A stretch of DNA of 29,392 nucleotides. Origin: PALSA-505 sp035308365 (GTDB lineage Bacteria; Actinomycetota; Actinomycetes; Streptosporangiales; Streptosporangiaceae). Location: positions 1 to 29,392 of the forward strand of contig DATGGU010000043.1 of the NCBI GenBank assembly GCA_035308365.1. The letters run 5' to 3'. This document shows positions 6,974 through 15,524 of this stretch, piece by piece. A program made the position numbers and the translations under genes. Positions within the stretch are counted from its first letter, which is position 1. Every line of letters starts with the position of its first letter. The notes beneath the pieces were generated by a model that made no database searches, was not told where the DNA came from, and worked only from the letters and a program-made list of their open reading frames with translations.

Positions 6974-8800
6974 GTGAATATCGAGGAGCTGGCCCGGCGG
7001 CATGGCGTGGCGGTTTCCTATACCGACTGGCGGGGGCGCGAGGTCAGGGTTGGTGATGACACGCTGGCCGCGATCGTGGCCGCGCTGGGTGACCTGCCTG
7101 CGGAACCGGCGGGCGCGGCGGTGCGCGATGCCGCCATGGCGCCGGCCCCGCCCGCGCGGGCGTGGGGGTTTACCGTCCAGCTCTACTCGGTCCGGTCGCG
7201 CGGCTCCTGGGGGCATGGCGATCTGCGCGACCTGGCCGGCCTGGCCCGGTGGAGCGCCCGCGACCTGGGGGCGGACTTCGTCCAGTGCAACCCCCTGCAC
7301 GCCGCCGAGCCCCTTCCCCCGGTCAGCGCCTCCCCCTACCTGGCCATGACCAGGCGATTCATCAGCCCGCTGTACCTGCGCATCGAAGACATCCCCGAGT
7401 ACGCGCTGCTGGGCACGGCCGGAAAGCAGCAGATAGCCGACCTGGGCGCCCCGCTGCGGGCCAGCAACACCAGCGGCGGGCTGATCGACCGGGACGCGGT
7501 GTGGACGGCCAAACGGGCAGCCCTGGAGATCATCTGGACCGCGCCGCACACCTCTGAACGGCTGGCCGGTTTCGAGCGGTTCCGGGCCGGTCAGGGTGCG
7601 GCGCTCGGCGACTGGGCGGCCTGGTGCGCGCTGGCCGAACTGCACGGGCCGGACTGGCGTACCTGGCCGCAGTCACTGCGCGATCCCCGGTCCGGCGCGG
7701 TCGCCGGGGAGCGGGACAGGCTGGCCGTGAAGATCCGCTTTCACGCCTGGCTGCAATGGCTGGCCAGCGAGCAGCTAGCCGCCGCGCAGGCGACCGCCCG
7801 CGCGGCCGGGATGTCGATCGGCATCATCCCCGACCTGGCGATCGGCGCCCACCCCGGCGGCGCGGACGCCTGGTCGAACCGGGACGTGATCGCTCAGGGC
7901 GTCAGCGTCGGCGCCCCGCCCGACGAGTTCAACCAGCGCGGCCAGGACTGGTCGCTGCCGCCGTGGCACCCCGGGCGCCTTGCCGCGGAGGCCTACCGCC
8001 CGCTCACCGGCCTGATCGCCAGCACCCTGGCCAGTGCGGGCGGCATCCGGGTAGACCACGTCATGGGCCTGCTCCGCCTCTGGTGGATACCGGCCGGGAT
8101 GTCCCCGGACCGGGGCGCCTACGTCTACTACGACCACAAGGCGATGGTCGGCGCCCTCACCACCGAGGCCGCGCGGTCCAGCGCCCTGGCCATCGGCGAA
8201 GACCTGGGCACCGTGGACCCCTGGATCCGTGGCTACCTCTCCGCGTGCGGAGTCCTGGGCACGTCCATGCTCTGGTTCGAGCGCTCCGCCGACGGCAGTC
8301 CCCTGCCGCCCGATCGCTGGCGAGCGAACTGCCTGGCCACCGTCGGCACCCACGACGTCCCCCCGGCAGCCGCCTTCTTCACCGGCGACCAGGTGACGCT
8401 GCGGGCCAGCCTGGGTCTGCTGACCCGGGACGAGGCCACCGAACGAGCCGATGCCGGCCAGGCCCTGGCCGGCTGGCGCACCGCCCTGGCCGGCCAGGGC
8501 CTGCTGCCGGCCGGCGCGGCCGCCACCCCCGGGCAGTTCACCACCGCCCTCTACGGCTACCTGGCCCGCACCCCCGCCGCCCTGATCGGAGTCTCCCTGG
8601 CCGAAGCCGCAGGCGAGCGCCGCCCGCAAAACCTCCCCGGCACCAGCACGGAATACCCCAACTGGCAGATCCCGCTGGCGGACGGCACAGGAACCCCGCT
8701 ACTGGCCGAAGACTTGCCTGCGCACCCAGGCATTCAGGCAACGGCCCAGGCGATCACCCGGTCACCGCGGCGGCCTGCCGGTCCCGCGCCTGGCATCTGA
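6974..8800 (+). CDS. malQ: 4-alpha-glucanotransferase (amylomaltase, GH77)
   Basis: 608-aa GH77 enzyme that transfers alpha-1,4-glucan chains between maltodextrins, part of maltose and glycogen metabolism in the cytosol. Catalytic residues can be placed: nucleophile Asp361 in GGIRVDHVMGL, acid/base Glu409 in AIGEDLGTV and transition-state Asp461 in VGTHDVP. Other family blocks are FTVQLYSVRSRGSWGHGDLRDL and the substrate loop GAPPDEFNQRGQDWSLPPWHP. A GTG start at 6974 with a weak purine-rich lead is used. The 3' end overlaps the convergent pepN gene by 47 bases. Length is within the family range, with a short N-terminal domain. Confidence 0.95.
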   Translation: MNIEELARRHGVAVSYTDWRGREVRVGDDTLAAIVAALGDLPAEPAGAAVRDAAMAPAPPARAWGFTVQLYSVRSRGSWGHGDLRDLAGLARWSARDLGADFVQCNPLHAAEPLPPVSASPYLAMTRRFISPLYLRIEDIPEYALLGTAGKQQIADLGAPLRASNTSGGLIDRDAVWTAKRAALEIIWTAPHTSERLAGFERFRAGQGAALGDWAAWCALAELHGPDWRTWPQSLRDPRSGAVAGERDRLAVKIRFHAWLQWLASEQLAAAQATARAAGMSIGIIPDLAIGAHPGGADAWSNRDVIAQGVSVGAPPDEFNQRGQDWSLPPWHPGRLAAEAYRPLTGLIASTLASAGGIRVDHVMGLLRLWWIPAGMSPDRGAYVYYDHKAMVGALTTEAARSSALAIGEDLGTVDPWIRGYLSACGVLGTSMLWFERSADGSPLPPDRWRANCLATVGTHDVPPAAAFFTGDQVTLRASLGLLTRDEATERADAGQALAGWRTALAGQGLLPAGAAATPGQFTTALYGYLARTPAALIGVSLAEAAGERRPQNLPGTSTEYPNWQIPLADGTGTPLLAEDLPAHPGIQATAQAITRSPRRPAGPAPGI

Positions 8801-11348
8801 GAGCGCGGACCACGCTATCCCGGTTCTCCAGCAGCAGCCTGCGCAACGCAGGCGGCACATCGTTGGCCGCCAGGTATTCATCCGTAGCCCGGATCGTCGC
8901 CTCGCTGCACGCAACCGGATAGGCGTTGTCGGCGAAGAACTGCGCCATGTCCGTAGTCCAGTTCTCCCACACGTCGCCCAGCACCTCGAAGTACCGCTCC
9001 CCGTACGGTTCTGTCAGCACTTCCTGGTCACGGCTGAAGAAGCCGGACAGGACGGCCCGGAACATCGCGTTGGGCAGCTTGCCACCGAGGATTTCGTCCC
9101 AGGCCGCCTGCTTGGCCGCCGGCGCCGGGATGGCCGCGCGGCAGGTGGCGGCCCGCCGCTCGCCCTTGTCGGTGGCGTCGGCGGCCAGCTCCGCGCTGAT
9201 CTCCCGCTGGCCCGCGACACCCCGGCTGACCAGGCGTTCGAGCAACGTCCAGCGCAGATCGGCGTCGATCGCCAAGCCCTCGATGGTGGCCGACCCGTCC
9301 AGCAGGCCGCGCAGCAGTTCGAGGTGCGCCGGGCTGATCGCGACGCCGCCGAAGGACTGGGCGTAGGCGAGCTGGCGGTCCGAGCCTGGCCCGGCGCTCA
9401 GCATCAGGTCGTGCAGCGCGTCCGCGAGCAGTTCGACCCCGGTCATCCGCCAGCCTGGGTCGGCATAGCGGCGCAGCGCCGCCGAGGCCTGCATCAGCAG
9501 CGTCTGGACCACCGAGATGTCGGCCACGGAGCCGAGACCGGACAGGACCAGCCGCAGGTAGTCGCGGGTGGCCATCTCGGCGTCCCGGCACATGTCCCAG
9601 GTCGCCGCCCAGCAAAGCGCCGCCGGCAGCGAGTCGGCGAAACAGCCGATGCTGTCCGGGCTGCCGATCAGCGTGCGCAGCGAGCGGTCGTCCAGCCTGA
9701 CCTTGGCGTAGGTGAGATCCTCGTCGTTCACCAGGACGAGGTCGGGCTGCCGGTGGCCGGCCAGTTCGGGCACGTCGGTCAGCTCGCCCTCCAGGTCGGT
9801 TTCGGCCTTGTGACGGCGTACCAGCGCGCCCGGGCGCTCCGCGTCCGGGCCGGCCAGGTCGTAGAGGCCGATCGCGATCCGGTGGGTGCGAAGCACCGGG
9901 TGGCTGGCCGGGGCCTCCTGGCGGACCGAGAACCGGGTGATCGTCCCGTCGTCACCGGTGCTGTACTCCGGGCGGAGCGTGTTGACGCCGGCGGTCTCCA
10001 GCCATTCCTTCGACCAGGACGACAGGTCGCGGCCCGAGGTCTGCTCCAGCGCCGAGAGCAGGTCGCGCAGCGTCGCGTTGCCCCACTCGTGCGCGCTGAA
10101 ATAGTGGCGCACCCCGGCCAGGAAGTTGTCCCGGCCGACATAGGCGACCAGTTGCTTGAGCACCGAGGCACCCTTGGCATAGGTGATCCCGTCGAAGTTC
10201 ACCTCGACCGCGTGGATGTCCGGGATGTCGGCCGCGATCGGATGGGTGGACGGGAGCTGGTCCTGACGGCAGGCCCAGGCCTTGTAGAGCTGGGCGAACG
10301 TGGTCCATGAGGTGGCCCAGCGGGTCGCCTCGGCCTGGGCCAGCGTGCTCGCCCAGGTCGCGAACGACTCGTTCAGCCACAGGTCGTCCCACCAGCGCAT
10401 GGTGACCAGGTCGCCGAACCACATGTGCGCCATCTCGTGCAGGATCGTCTCGGCCCGCGACTCGCGGTTGAAGTCGGTGACCCTGGACCGGAACACATAT
10501 TCCTCGGAGAACGTGACGGCGCCGGCGTTCTCCATCGCGCCTTCCTTGAACTCCGGCACGAAGATCTGGTCGTACTTGGGGAACGGGTACCGCCGGCCGA
10601 AAGCGGTGTGGAAGAAGTCCAGGCCCTGCGCGGTCACCTCGAAGATCTCATCCGGGTCCAGGTATCCGGCCAGCGACGCGCGGCAGTAGACGGCTATCGG
10701 GATGCCGTCGTGCCGGCTGCGGACCACGTGATACGGGCCCGCCGCCACGGCGGTGATGTAGGTCGGCAGCACCGGTGTCGGCGGGAAATGCCAGCGTCCA
10801 GGCCCGTCGCTGGCCGCGCCGTCCGGTGCCACGTCCGGCGGCATGTTCGAGATCACCTGCCAGCCCGCCGGGGCCGTGACCGTCAGCTCGAAGGCCGCCT
10901 TGAGGTCGGGCTGATCGAAACAGGCGTAGACCTGGTGGGCATCGTAGGTCTCCAGGTCGGAGTACAGGTACACGCTGCCGTCGGCCGGGTCGGCGAACCT
11001 GTGCAGCCCCTCGCCGTGCCGGGAATAGGCGCACTCGGCCGCCACCCGCAGCTCATTGACGGCGGCAAGACCGGTCAGCTCGATCCGGCCGTCGCTGACC
11101 GCGGCCGGATCCACCGGGGCGCCGTTCAGCGTGACCTTCGTCACGGCCGGGGCGGCCAGGTCGGCAAAGGTCGAGGCTCCGGGCTTCGAGCAGGTGAACT
11201 TGATCACAGCGACCGAGCCGAAGGTGGTCTCGCCACCGGTCAGGTCGAGCTCGACGGCATAGGACTCCACATCGATGAGCTGTGCACGCTGACGCGCCTC
11301 GTCGCGCGTGAGGTTTCCCGCCACCTGATGGTCCCTCTCTTGCTTCAT
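8754..11348 (-). CDS. pepN: Aminopeptidase N (M1 family zinc metallopeptidase)
   Basis: 864-aa cytosolic M1 aminopeptidase that removes N-terminal residues from peptides. The GAMEN substrate-binding motif is at 270-274; the zinc site HEMAH at 304-308 with the third ligand Glu327 in WLNESFATW; Glu305 is the catalytic base. The long C-terminal helical domain typical of actinobacterial PepN (ERAP1-like) is present. The frame runs open to 11465, but I chose ATG 11348 (MKQERDHQVAGNLTRDEARQRAQLIDV) because homologues start just before NLTR-EA and the upstream residues look non-coding. Its last 47 bases lie under the malQ 3' end. It is divergent from the Rv2466c-like gene, so 11349-11445 should hold both promoters. 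Confidence 0.93.
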   Translation of the reverse strand: MKQERDHQVAGNLTRDEARQRAQLIDVESYAVELDLTGGETTFGSVAVIKFTCSKPGASTFADLAAPAVTKVTLNGAPVDPAAVSDGRIELTGLAAVNELRVAAECAYSRHGEGLHRFADPADGSVYLYSDLETYDAHQVYACFDQPDLKAAFELTVTAPAGWQVISNMPPDVAPDGAASDGPGRWHFPPTPVLPTYITAVAAGPYHVVRSRHDGIPIAVYCRASLAGYLDPDEIFEVTAQGLDFFHTAFGRRYPFPKYDQIFVPEFKEGAMENAGAVTFSEEYVFRSRVTDFNRESRAETILHEMAHMWFGDLVTMRWWDDLWLNESFATWASTLAQAEATRWATSWTTFAQLYKAWACRQDQLPSTHPIAADIPDIHAVEVNFDGITYAKGASVLKQLVAYVGRDNFLAGVRHYFSAHEWGNATLRDLLSALEQTSGRDLSSWSKEWLETAGVNTLRPEYSTGDDGTITRFSVRQEAPASHPVLRTHRIAIGLYDLAGPDAERPGALVRRHKAETDLEGELTDVPELAGHRQPDLVLVNDEDLTYAKVRLDDRSLRTLIGSPDSIGCFADSLPAALCWAATWDMCRDAEMATRDYLRLVLSGLGSVADISVVQTLLMQASAALRRYADPGWRMTGVELLADALHDLMLSAGPGSDRQLAYAQSFGGVAISPAHLELLRGLLDGSATIEGLAIDADLRWTLLERLVSRGVAGQREISAELAADATDKGERRAATCRAAIPAPAAKQAAWDEILGGKLPNAMFRAVLSGFFSRDQEVLTEPYGERYFEVLGDVWENWTTDMAQFFADNAYPVACSEATIRATDEYLAANDVPPALRRLLLENRDSVVRALRCQARDRQAAAVTG

Positions 11349-11445
11349 TGAGCCGTTCCGGCATCCTGTCATGCTGGCGGCCGGAATGCGTTCCCTGGGT
11401 GTAAGGGTTATGCGCTGTATATCCGATAAGAAGGAGTGTGTGAGC

Positions 11446-12063
11446 ATGGCGGACCAAGAGCCCACGGTCGTCGATTTCTGGTTCGACCCCCTGTGCCCCT
11501 GGGCTTGGATAACGTCACGGTGGATTCATGAGGTCATGAAGGTACGCCCGGTGCAGCCGCGCTGGCACGTGATGAGCCTGTCCGTGCTCAACGAAAACAA
11601 GGAAGATCTGCCCGAGGTGTACAAAGAGCTGATCGCCAAGGGCTGGGGGCCGGTCCGGGTCTGTGCCGCCGCCGAGGCGAAGTTCGGCTCCGAGGTGCTC
11701 GGCCCGCTCTACACCGCGCTGGGCACCCGGCACCACAACCAGAAGGAGCCGTTCGAGCGGCCCACCATCGAGGCCGCGCTGGCCGAGGCGGGCCTGCCCA
11801 CCGAACTGGCCGGCGCGATGGACTCGGCCGAGTACGACGACGCAGTGCGCGCCTCGCACAAGGAAGGCATCGACCGGGTCGGCTATGAGGTCGGCACGCC
11901 GGTGATCTCGGTCAATGGCACGTCCATCTTCGGCCCGGTGGTGTCCCCGATCCCGCGGGGTGAGGCCGCGGCCAGGCTCTGGGACGGCGTGCTGGCGGTC
12001 GCGGAGACGGACGGGTTCTTCGAGCTCAAGCGCAGCCGCACCCGGGATCCCATTTTCGACTGA
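11446..12063 (+). CDS. Rv2466c-like (mycothiol-dependent nitroreductase family) DsbA-fold protein with CPWA active site
   Basis: 205-aa thioredoxin/DsbA-fold protein that matches, from memory, mycobacterial Rv2466c nearly end to end: DFWFDPLCPWxWITSRWI, WGPVRV, GTP-ISVNG--IFGPV-S-IPRGE, FFELKR-RT. Rv2466c is a mycothiol-dependent oxidoreductase with CPWC. Here the motif is CPWA (codons tgc ccc tgg gct), so Cys17 is kept and the resolving cysteine is Ala20. A monothiol mechanism with mycothiol is therefore likely. ATG 11446 is chosen because AAGGAG lies 9 bases upstream; the frame extends further back but those codons look untranslated. The presence of this family fits a mycothiol-making actinobacterium. 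Confidence 0.88.
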   Translation: MADQEPTVVDFWFDPLCPWAWITSRWIHEVMKVRPVQPRWHVMSLSVLNENKEDLPEVYKELIAKGWGPVRVCAAAEAKFGSEVLGPLYTALGTRHHNQKEPFERPTIEAALAEAGLPTELAGAMDSAEYDDAVRASHKEGIDRVGYEVGTPVISVNGTSIFGPVVSPIPRGEAAARLWDGVLAVAETDGFFELKRSRTRDPIFD

Positions 12064-12129
12064 GGCTGACGGCTCCGGGTACAGTCACTGCCGGGCCTGA
12101 TCGGCGCGGCCAGGGTGGAGGGACATTAC

Positions 12130-13002
12130 GTGGCGACGCGGCGTGAATGGGTGGCCGGCGCCCGGCCGCGGACGCTTCCGGCGGCGATCGTCCCGGTGCT
12201 CGCGGGCTCGGCCGTGGCGGCCGGGTACGGGAAGTTCTCCGCCTGGCGGGCCGCGCTCGCCCTGTTCGTCGCGCTCGCGCTGCAGATCGGGGTGAACTAC
12301 GCCAACGACTACAGCGACGGCATCCGCGGCACGGACGAGCACCGGGCCGGTCCGGTGCGGCTGGTGGCGAGCGGCCTCGCCACGCCGCGGCAGGTGCTCG
12401 CCGCCGCCTGTGCGGGCCTGGCCGCGGCGTGCGTGGCCGGGTTCGCCCTGACCGCGGTGACCTCCTGGTGGCTGCTCCTGCCCGGCGCCGCCGCGGTGGC
12501 CGCGGCCTGGTTCTACACCGGCGGCCGGCGGCCCTACGGGTACCGCGGGTACGGCGAGCTGTCGGTCTTCGCGTTCTTCGGTGTGCTGGCCGTAACCGGC
12601 ACCGCTTACGTGCAGATGCGCTCGCTGTCCTGGCTGGCGCTGGCCGCGGCGGTGCCGGTCGGGCTGCTGGCCTGTGCCCTGCTCGTGGTCAACAACCTGA
12701 GGGACATCGGAACCGACACGACCGCGGGCAAGCGGACGCTCGCGGTCATGCTGGGCGACCAGCGGTCCCGGGTGCTGTACGGGGTGTGCGCGCTGGTTCC
12801 GTTCGGCGTCGCGGTCGCGATCGCGCCGGCCAGGCCGCTGGCACTGCTCACGCTGGCCGCGGTGCCGCTGGCGCTGGCGCCGGTCCGGCTGGTCGCCTCG
12901 GGTGCGTCAGGACGGGGGCTGATCGCCGTGCTGGGGCAGACCGGGCGGGTACAGCTCGCCTTCGGGGCGCTGCTGGCGATCGGGCTGGCCATTCGGCCAT
13001 AG
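12130..13002 (+). CDS. menA: 1,4-dihydroxy-2-naphthoate polyprenyltransferase (menaquinone synthesis)
   Basis: 290-aa UbiA-superfamily membrane enzyme that prenylates 1,4-dihydroxy-2-naphthoate to demethylmenaquinone. The first Asp-rich motif is at 56-70 (NYANDYSDGIRGTDE) followed by GPVRLVASG; the second is NNLRDIGTDTTAGKRTLAV. Eight to nine hydrophobic helices cover most of the rest. N-terminal WVAGARPRTLPAAIVPVLAGSA is typical of MenA. GTG 12130 is preferred over GTG 12115 because GGAGG sits 8 bases before it. The last 96 bases overlap the convergent SPFH gene. The product feeds the quinone pool that the flavin/haem operon at 18.6-23.5 kb may also use. Confidence 0.93.
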   Translation: MATRREWVAGARPRTLPAAIVPVLAGSAVAAGYGKFSAWRAALALFVALALQIGVNYANDYSDGIRGTDEHRAGPVRLVASGLATPRQVLAAACAGLAAACVAGFALTAVTSWWLLLPGAAAVAAAWFYTGGRRPYGYRGYGELSVFAFFGVLAVTGTAYVQMRSLSWLALAAAVPVGLLACALLVVNNLRDIGTDTTAGKRTLAVMLGDQRSRVLYGVCALVPFGVAVAIAPARPLALLTLAAVPLALAPVRLVASGASGRGLIAVLGQTGRVQLAFGALLAIGLAIRP

Positions 13003-13896
13003 CGCGGCCACCCCGGCGTCGCCGGAGCTGCTGTCGAAGGCCGACGCCAGGGTCTTCATCGCCGAGGTGAACTCGCTGGGGATGACCCAGAACGTGCTGC
13101 CCTGGCCCTGGGCGAGCTGTGGCAGCGTCTGGAGGTACTGGTAGGCCAGCACCTTCGGGTCCGGGTTGCCGTCGTGGATGGACTGGAACACCTTGCCGAT
13201 CGCCTGGGCCTGGCCTTCGGCCTTGAGGATCGCGCTCTGCTTCTCCCCCTCGGCCCGCAGGATCGCGCTCTGCTTCTCGCCCTCGGCGGTGAGGATCTTC
13301 GCCTGGCGCTGGCCCTCGGCGTTGAGGATGGCGGCGCGCTTCTCCCGTTCGGCGCGCATCTGCTTCTCCATCGCGTCCACCACGCTCTTGGGCGGCTCGA
13401 TGGCCTTGATCTCGACCCGGGTCACCCGGATGCCCCACTTGCCGGACGCCTCGTCGAGCACCCCGCGCAGCATGTTGTTGATCCGGTCGCGGGAGGTCAG
13501 GGTCTGCTCCAGGTCCATGGAGCCGATCACGCTGCGCAGCATGGTCGCGGTGAGCTGCTCGATCGCCTGGATGTAGTCGACGATCTCGTAGTCGGCCGCG
13601 CGCGGGTCGGTCACCTGGAAGAACAGTACAGTGTCGATGAGGACGACCAGGTTGTCCTCGGTGATCACCGGCTGGCCGGTGAACGAGACCACCTGCTCGC
13701 GCAGGTCGATCAGCGGCTTGACCCGGTCCACGAACGGGATGATGAAGTTCATCCCGGGTTCCAGGGTCTTGCGGTACCTGCCGAGCCGCTCGATGTTGCG
13801 GGCCCGGGCCTGCGGCACGATGCGGACCGAGCGCATCACCGTGAGGATAGCCAGGACCACGATGACGATGGCGACGACCGCGCCGGCCAGCTCCAT
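12907..13896 (-). CDS. SPFH/band-7 (stomatin-like) membrane protein
   Basis: 329 aa. An N-terminal membrane anchor (about 3-22, VVAIVIVVLAILTVM) is followed by a full SPFH domain: VRIVPQARARNIERLGRYRKTLEPGMNF, then DLREQVV, the DTVLFFQVTDP block and SWGIRV-like KWGIRVTRVEIKAI. A coiled-coil rich in Ala, Glu, Gln and Lys (about 190-245) contains short tandem repeats. Such proteins form oligomeric membrane microdomain scaffolds. It starts 3 bases after the stop of the NfeD-like gene, and its GGGAG Shine-Dalgarno lies in the end of that gene, so the two are translationally coupled; the NfeD/SPFH pairing is classic. The C-terminal ~32 codons overlap menA on the opposite strand. Confidence 0.9.
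   Translation of the reverse strand: MELAGAVVAIVIVVLAILTVMRSVRIVPQARARNIERLGRYRKTLEPGMNFIIPFVDRVKPLIDLREQVVSFTGQPVITEDNLVVLIDTVLFFQVTDPRAADYEIVDYIQAIEQLTATMLRSVIGSMDLEQTLTSRDRINNMLRGVLDEASGKWGIRVTRVEIKAIEPPKSVVDAMEKQMRAEREKRAAILNAEGQRQAKILTAEGEKQSAILRAEGEKQSAILKAEGQAQAIGKVFQSIHDGNPDPKVLAYQYLQTLPQLAQGQGSTFWVIPSEFTSAMKTLASAFDSSSGDAGVAALWPNGQPDRQQRPEGELYPPGLPQHGDQPPS
13206..13330 (-). repeat. 30-bp tandem repeat in the SPFH coiled coil
   Basis: About four copies of a 10-residue unit of the form AIL(R/K/N)AEGEKQ (variants KILTAEGEKQ, AILNAEGQRQ) in the coiled-coil part of the SPFH protein. The two central DNA copies are almost identical, so recent copy-number change is possible. Confidence 0.75.
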
Positions 13897-13899
13897 GAT

Positions 13900-14331
13900 C
13901 TACTCCCGTGGGTACACGAGGGCGGTGACGCCCTCTATCTGCAGGACGTCCACCTTGGTTCCCACCGGGATCACAAGGTCCTCGTCGTAGGAGCGGGACG
14001 TCCACACCTCGCCACCGATGCGGACCCGGCCGCCGTGCCCGTTGACCTCCTCGATGACGATGGCGGTCTTGCCGACCAGGGCGGCCACCCCGGTGCGCAG
14101 CGGCGGCGGCTGCTTGATGTGCCGGATCGCGATGGGCCGGATCAGGCCCAGGCCGGCCGCGGCGACCACGGCGAACGCGCCGAGCTGCAGCGGGAGACCC
14201 AGGCCCGCCGCGCCGGCGATCCCGGCGGCCAGCGCCGCCACGGCGAGCAACCCAAGTGCGAGCGTCAGGGTGAGCAGCTCAGCCACGCCGAGCACACCGG
14301 CCACGATCAGCCAGATGATCCAGGCACCCAT
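13900..14331 (-). CDS. NfeD-like membrane protein
   Basis: 143 aa. Hydrophobic helices in the first ~75 residues (MGAWIIWLIVAGVLGVAELL, LGLLAVAALAAGIAG, LGAFAVVAAAGLGLI) are followed by a C-terminal OB-fold-like domain (GVAALVGKTAIVIEEV, GGRVRIGGEVWTSRS, GTKVDVLQIEGVTALV) typical of NfeD. The ATG at 14331 has GGAG five bases upstream; a longer open frame upstream is ignored. NfeD proteins partner SPFH proteins, and the SPFH gene follows at a 3-base distance. No protease domain is present, so it is the short NfeD type. Confidence 0.9.
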   Translation of the reverse strand: MGAWIIWLIVAGVLGVAELLTLTLALGLLAVAALAAGIAGAAGLGLPLQLGAFAVVAAAGLGLIRPIAIRHIKQPPPLRTGVAALVGKTAIVIEEVNGHGGRVRIGGEVWTSRSYDEDLVIPVGTKVDVLQIEGVTALVYPRE

Positions 14332-14456
14332 GGGAACTCCGGGTGGGCAGCGCTCGTACGGACAGCCCGCACGCTTACCTCGACAGTAACTCCGCGGTAC
14401 CCGCGCTCGCACCACCGCCCGCCCGCCCGGGGTCAGCTGATGCCAGAAAGTAACCG

Positions 14457-15524
14457 TCAGGTGAGGCGGCGGCGCACCCACCAGAAACAGATCCCGGCCA
14501 GGGCCAGGGCGGCGGCCAGGAAGATCGCCAGCTCGAGGCCCTGGAAGGCCCAGTAGCGGCTGATCGGCTGGTAGACCAGCTCCTGCCGGATGCCGAGCCG
14601 GGTGATGCACGCCTGGAGCAGGCTGCTGGAGTGGGGGTCACGGCCGGGCACGGTGCCGGCCGGGATGTTGGGGCAGCGTCCCACACCGGCCAGCGAGACC
14701 CCGCCCGGCCCGGTCGCGAACATGATGCCCTGGGTGCCGTTCACGGTTATCGTGCCGTCCTGCCCGATGACGTGGCCTGCCGCGTTGATGGTGTTGCTGG
14801 CCAGCACCCAGTCCTGCGGGTTGAGGGTGGACGCGCTCGCCGGGGCCGCGCCGTTCTTGCCGCCGAGCAGGACCGCCGTGGTGACCCGCAGCGGGGTCAT
14901 CAGGTGCGGCCGGACCAGGTAGGTCATGCCCAGCCGGGCGGCCAGGTAGGCGACCAGGGTGGCTGCCATGGCCGGGACGGTGCGGCGGATCAGCAGCCCG
15001 CCCACAACGCCGAACGCGAAGGCGAAGGCGGCGTAGCCGATCGGCACGATGCCGCGCTCGCCGAACATCGCCGGGGTGAACCGGTTCCCGTTCCACCGGT
15101 CGAGCGGGCTGAACCACCAGGTCACCATCAGGCTGAGCAGTCCGGCGGCGGCCATCGCGGCCAGGCCGCCCACACCCATTTTCACCGCCAGCCAGCGGTT
15201 CCGGGTCAGGCTCTGGGTCCAGGCCAGCCGGAATGTGCCGGTCTCCAGCTCGTGGGCGAGCAGCGGCGCGCCCCAGAAGATCCCGATGAGCGCGGGCAGG
15301 ACGAGCAGGACCGGGCCGAGCGAGGCCTGCACGGCGTGGTAGAAGCCGAGGAACGTTTCGGTGACCGCGTTGCAGTTGCCGGCCGCCTGGCAGCCCACGA
15401 CGTGCGCGTCGTAGTAGTGGGCGAGCCGCGGGCCGGTGACGGCCAGGACGATGGCGATCACGGCCATCGCCGCGTAGGCGGTGGCGGCCGAGGCCCGGAA
15501 CTGGCGCAGGGTGAACCGGATCAT
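14457..15524 (-). CDS. ABC-2 type transporter permease
   Basis: 355-aa membrane protein with about six helices: an N-terminal one (AYAAMAVIAIVLAVTG), a group around LGPVLLVLPALIGIFWG, VGGLAAMAAAGLLSLM, YAAFAFAFGVVGGLL, and a C-terminal one (LELAIFLAAALALAGICFWW). The block APLLAHELETGTFRLAWTQSLTRNRWL is the ABC-2 permease signature next to the second helix. A large extracytoplasmic loop lies at ~215-320. The ATG overlaps the stop of the ATPase gene by four bases. Substrate unknown; systems with a YtrA-type regulator are often linked to envelope stress or antibiotic peptides. Confidence 0.88.
   Translation of the reverse strand: MIRFTLRQFRASAATAYAAMAVIAIVLAVTGPRLAHYYDAHVVGCQAAGNCNAVTETFLGFYHAVQASLGPVLLVLPALIGIFWGAPLLAHELETGTFRLAWTQSLTRNRWLAVKMGVGGLAAMAAAGLLSLMVTWWFSPLDRWNGNRFTPAMFGERGIVPIGYAAFAFAFGVVGGLLIRRTVPAMAATLVAYLAARLGMTYLVRPHLMTPLRVTTAVLLGGKNGAAPASASTLNPQDWVLASNTINAAGHVIGQDGTITVNGTQGIMFATGPGGVSLAGVGRCPNIPAGTVPGRDPHSSSLLQACITRLGIRQELVYQPISRYWAFQGLELAIFLAAALALAGICFWWVRRRLT

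Noticed and set aside
13206..13330. Possible CRISPR-like array
   Set aside because: The 30-bp units are contiguous, have no spacers and encode the SPFH coiled-coil repeats.
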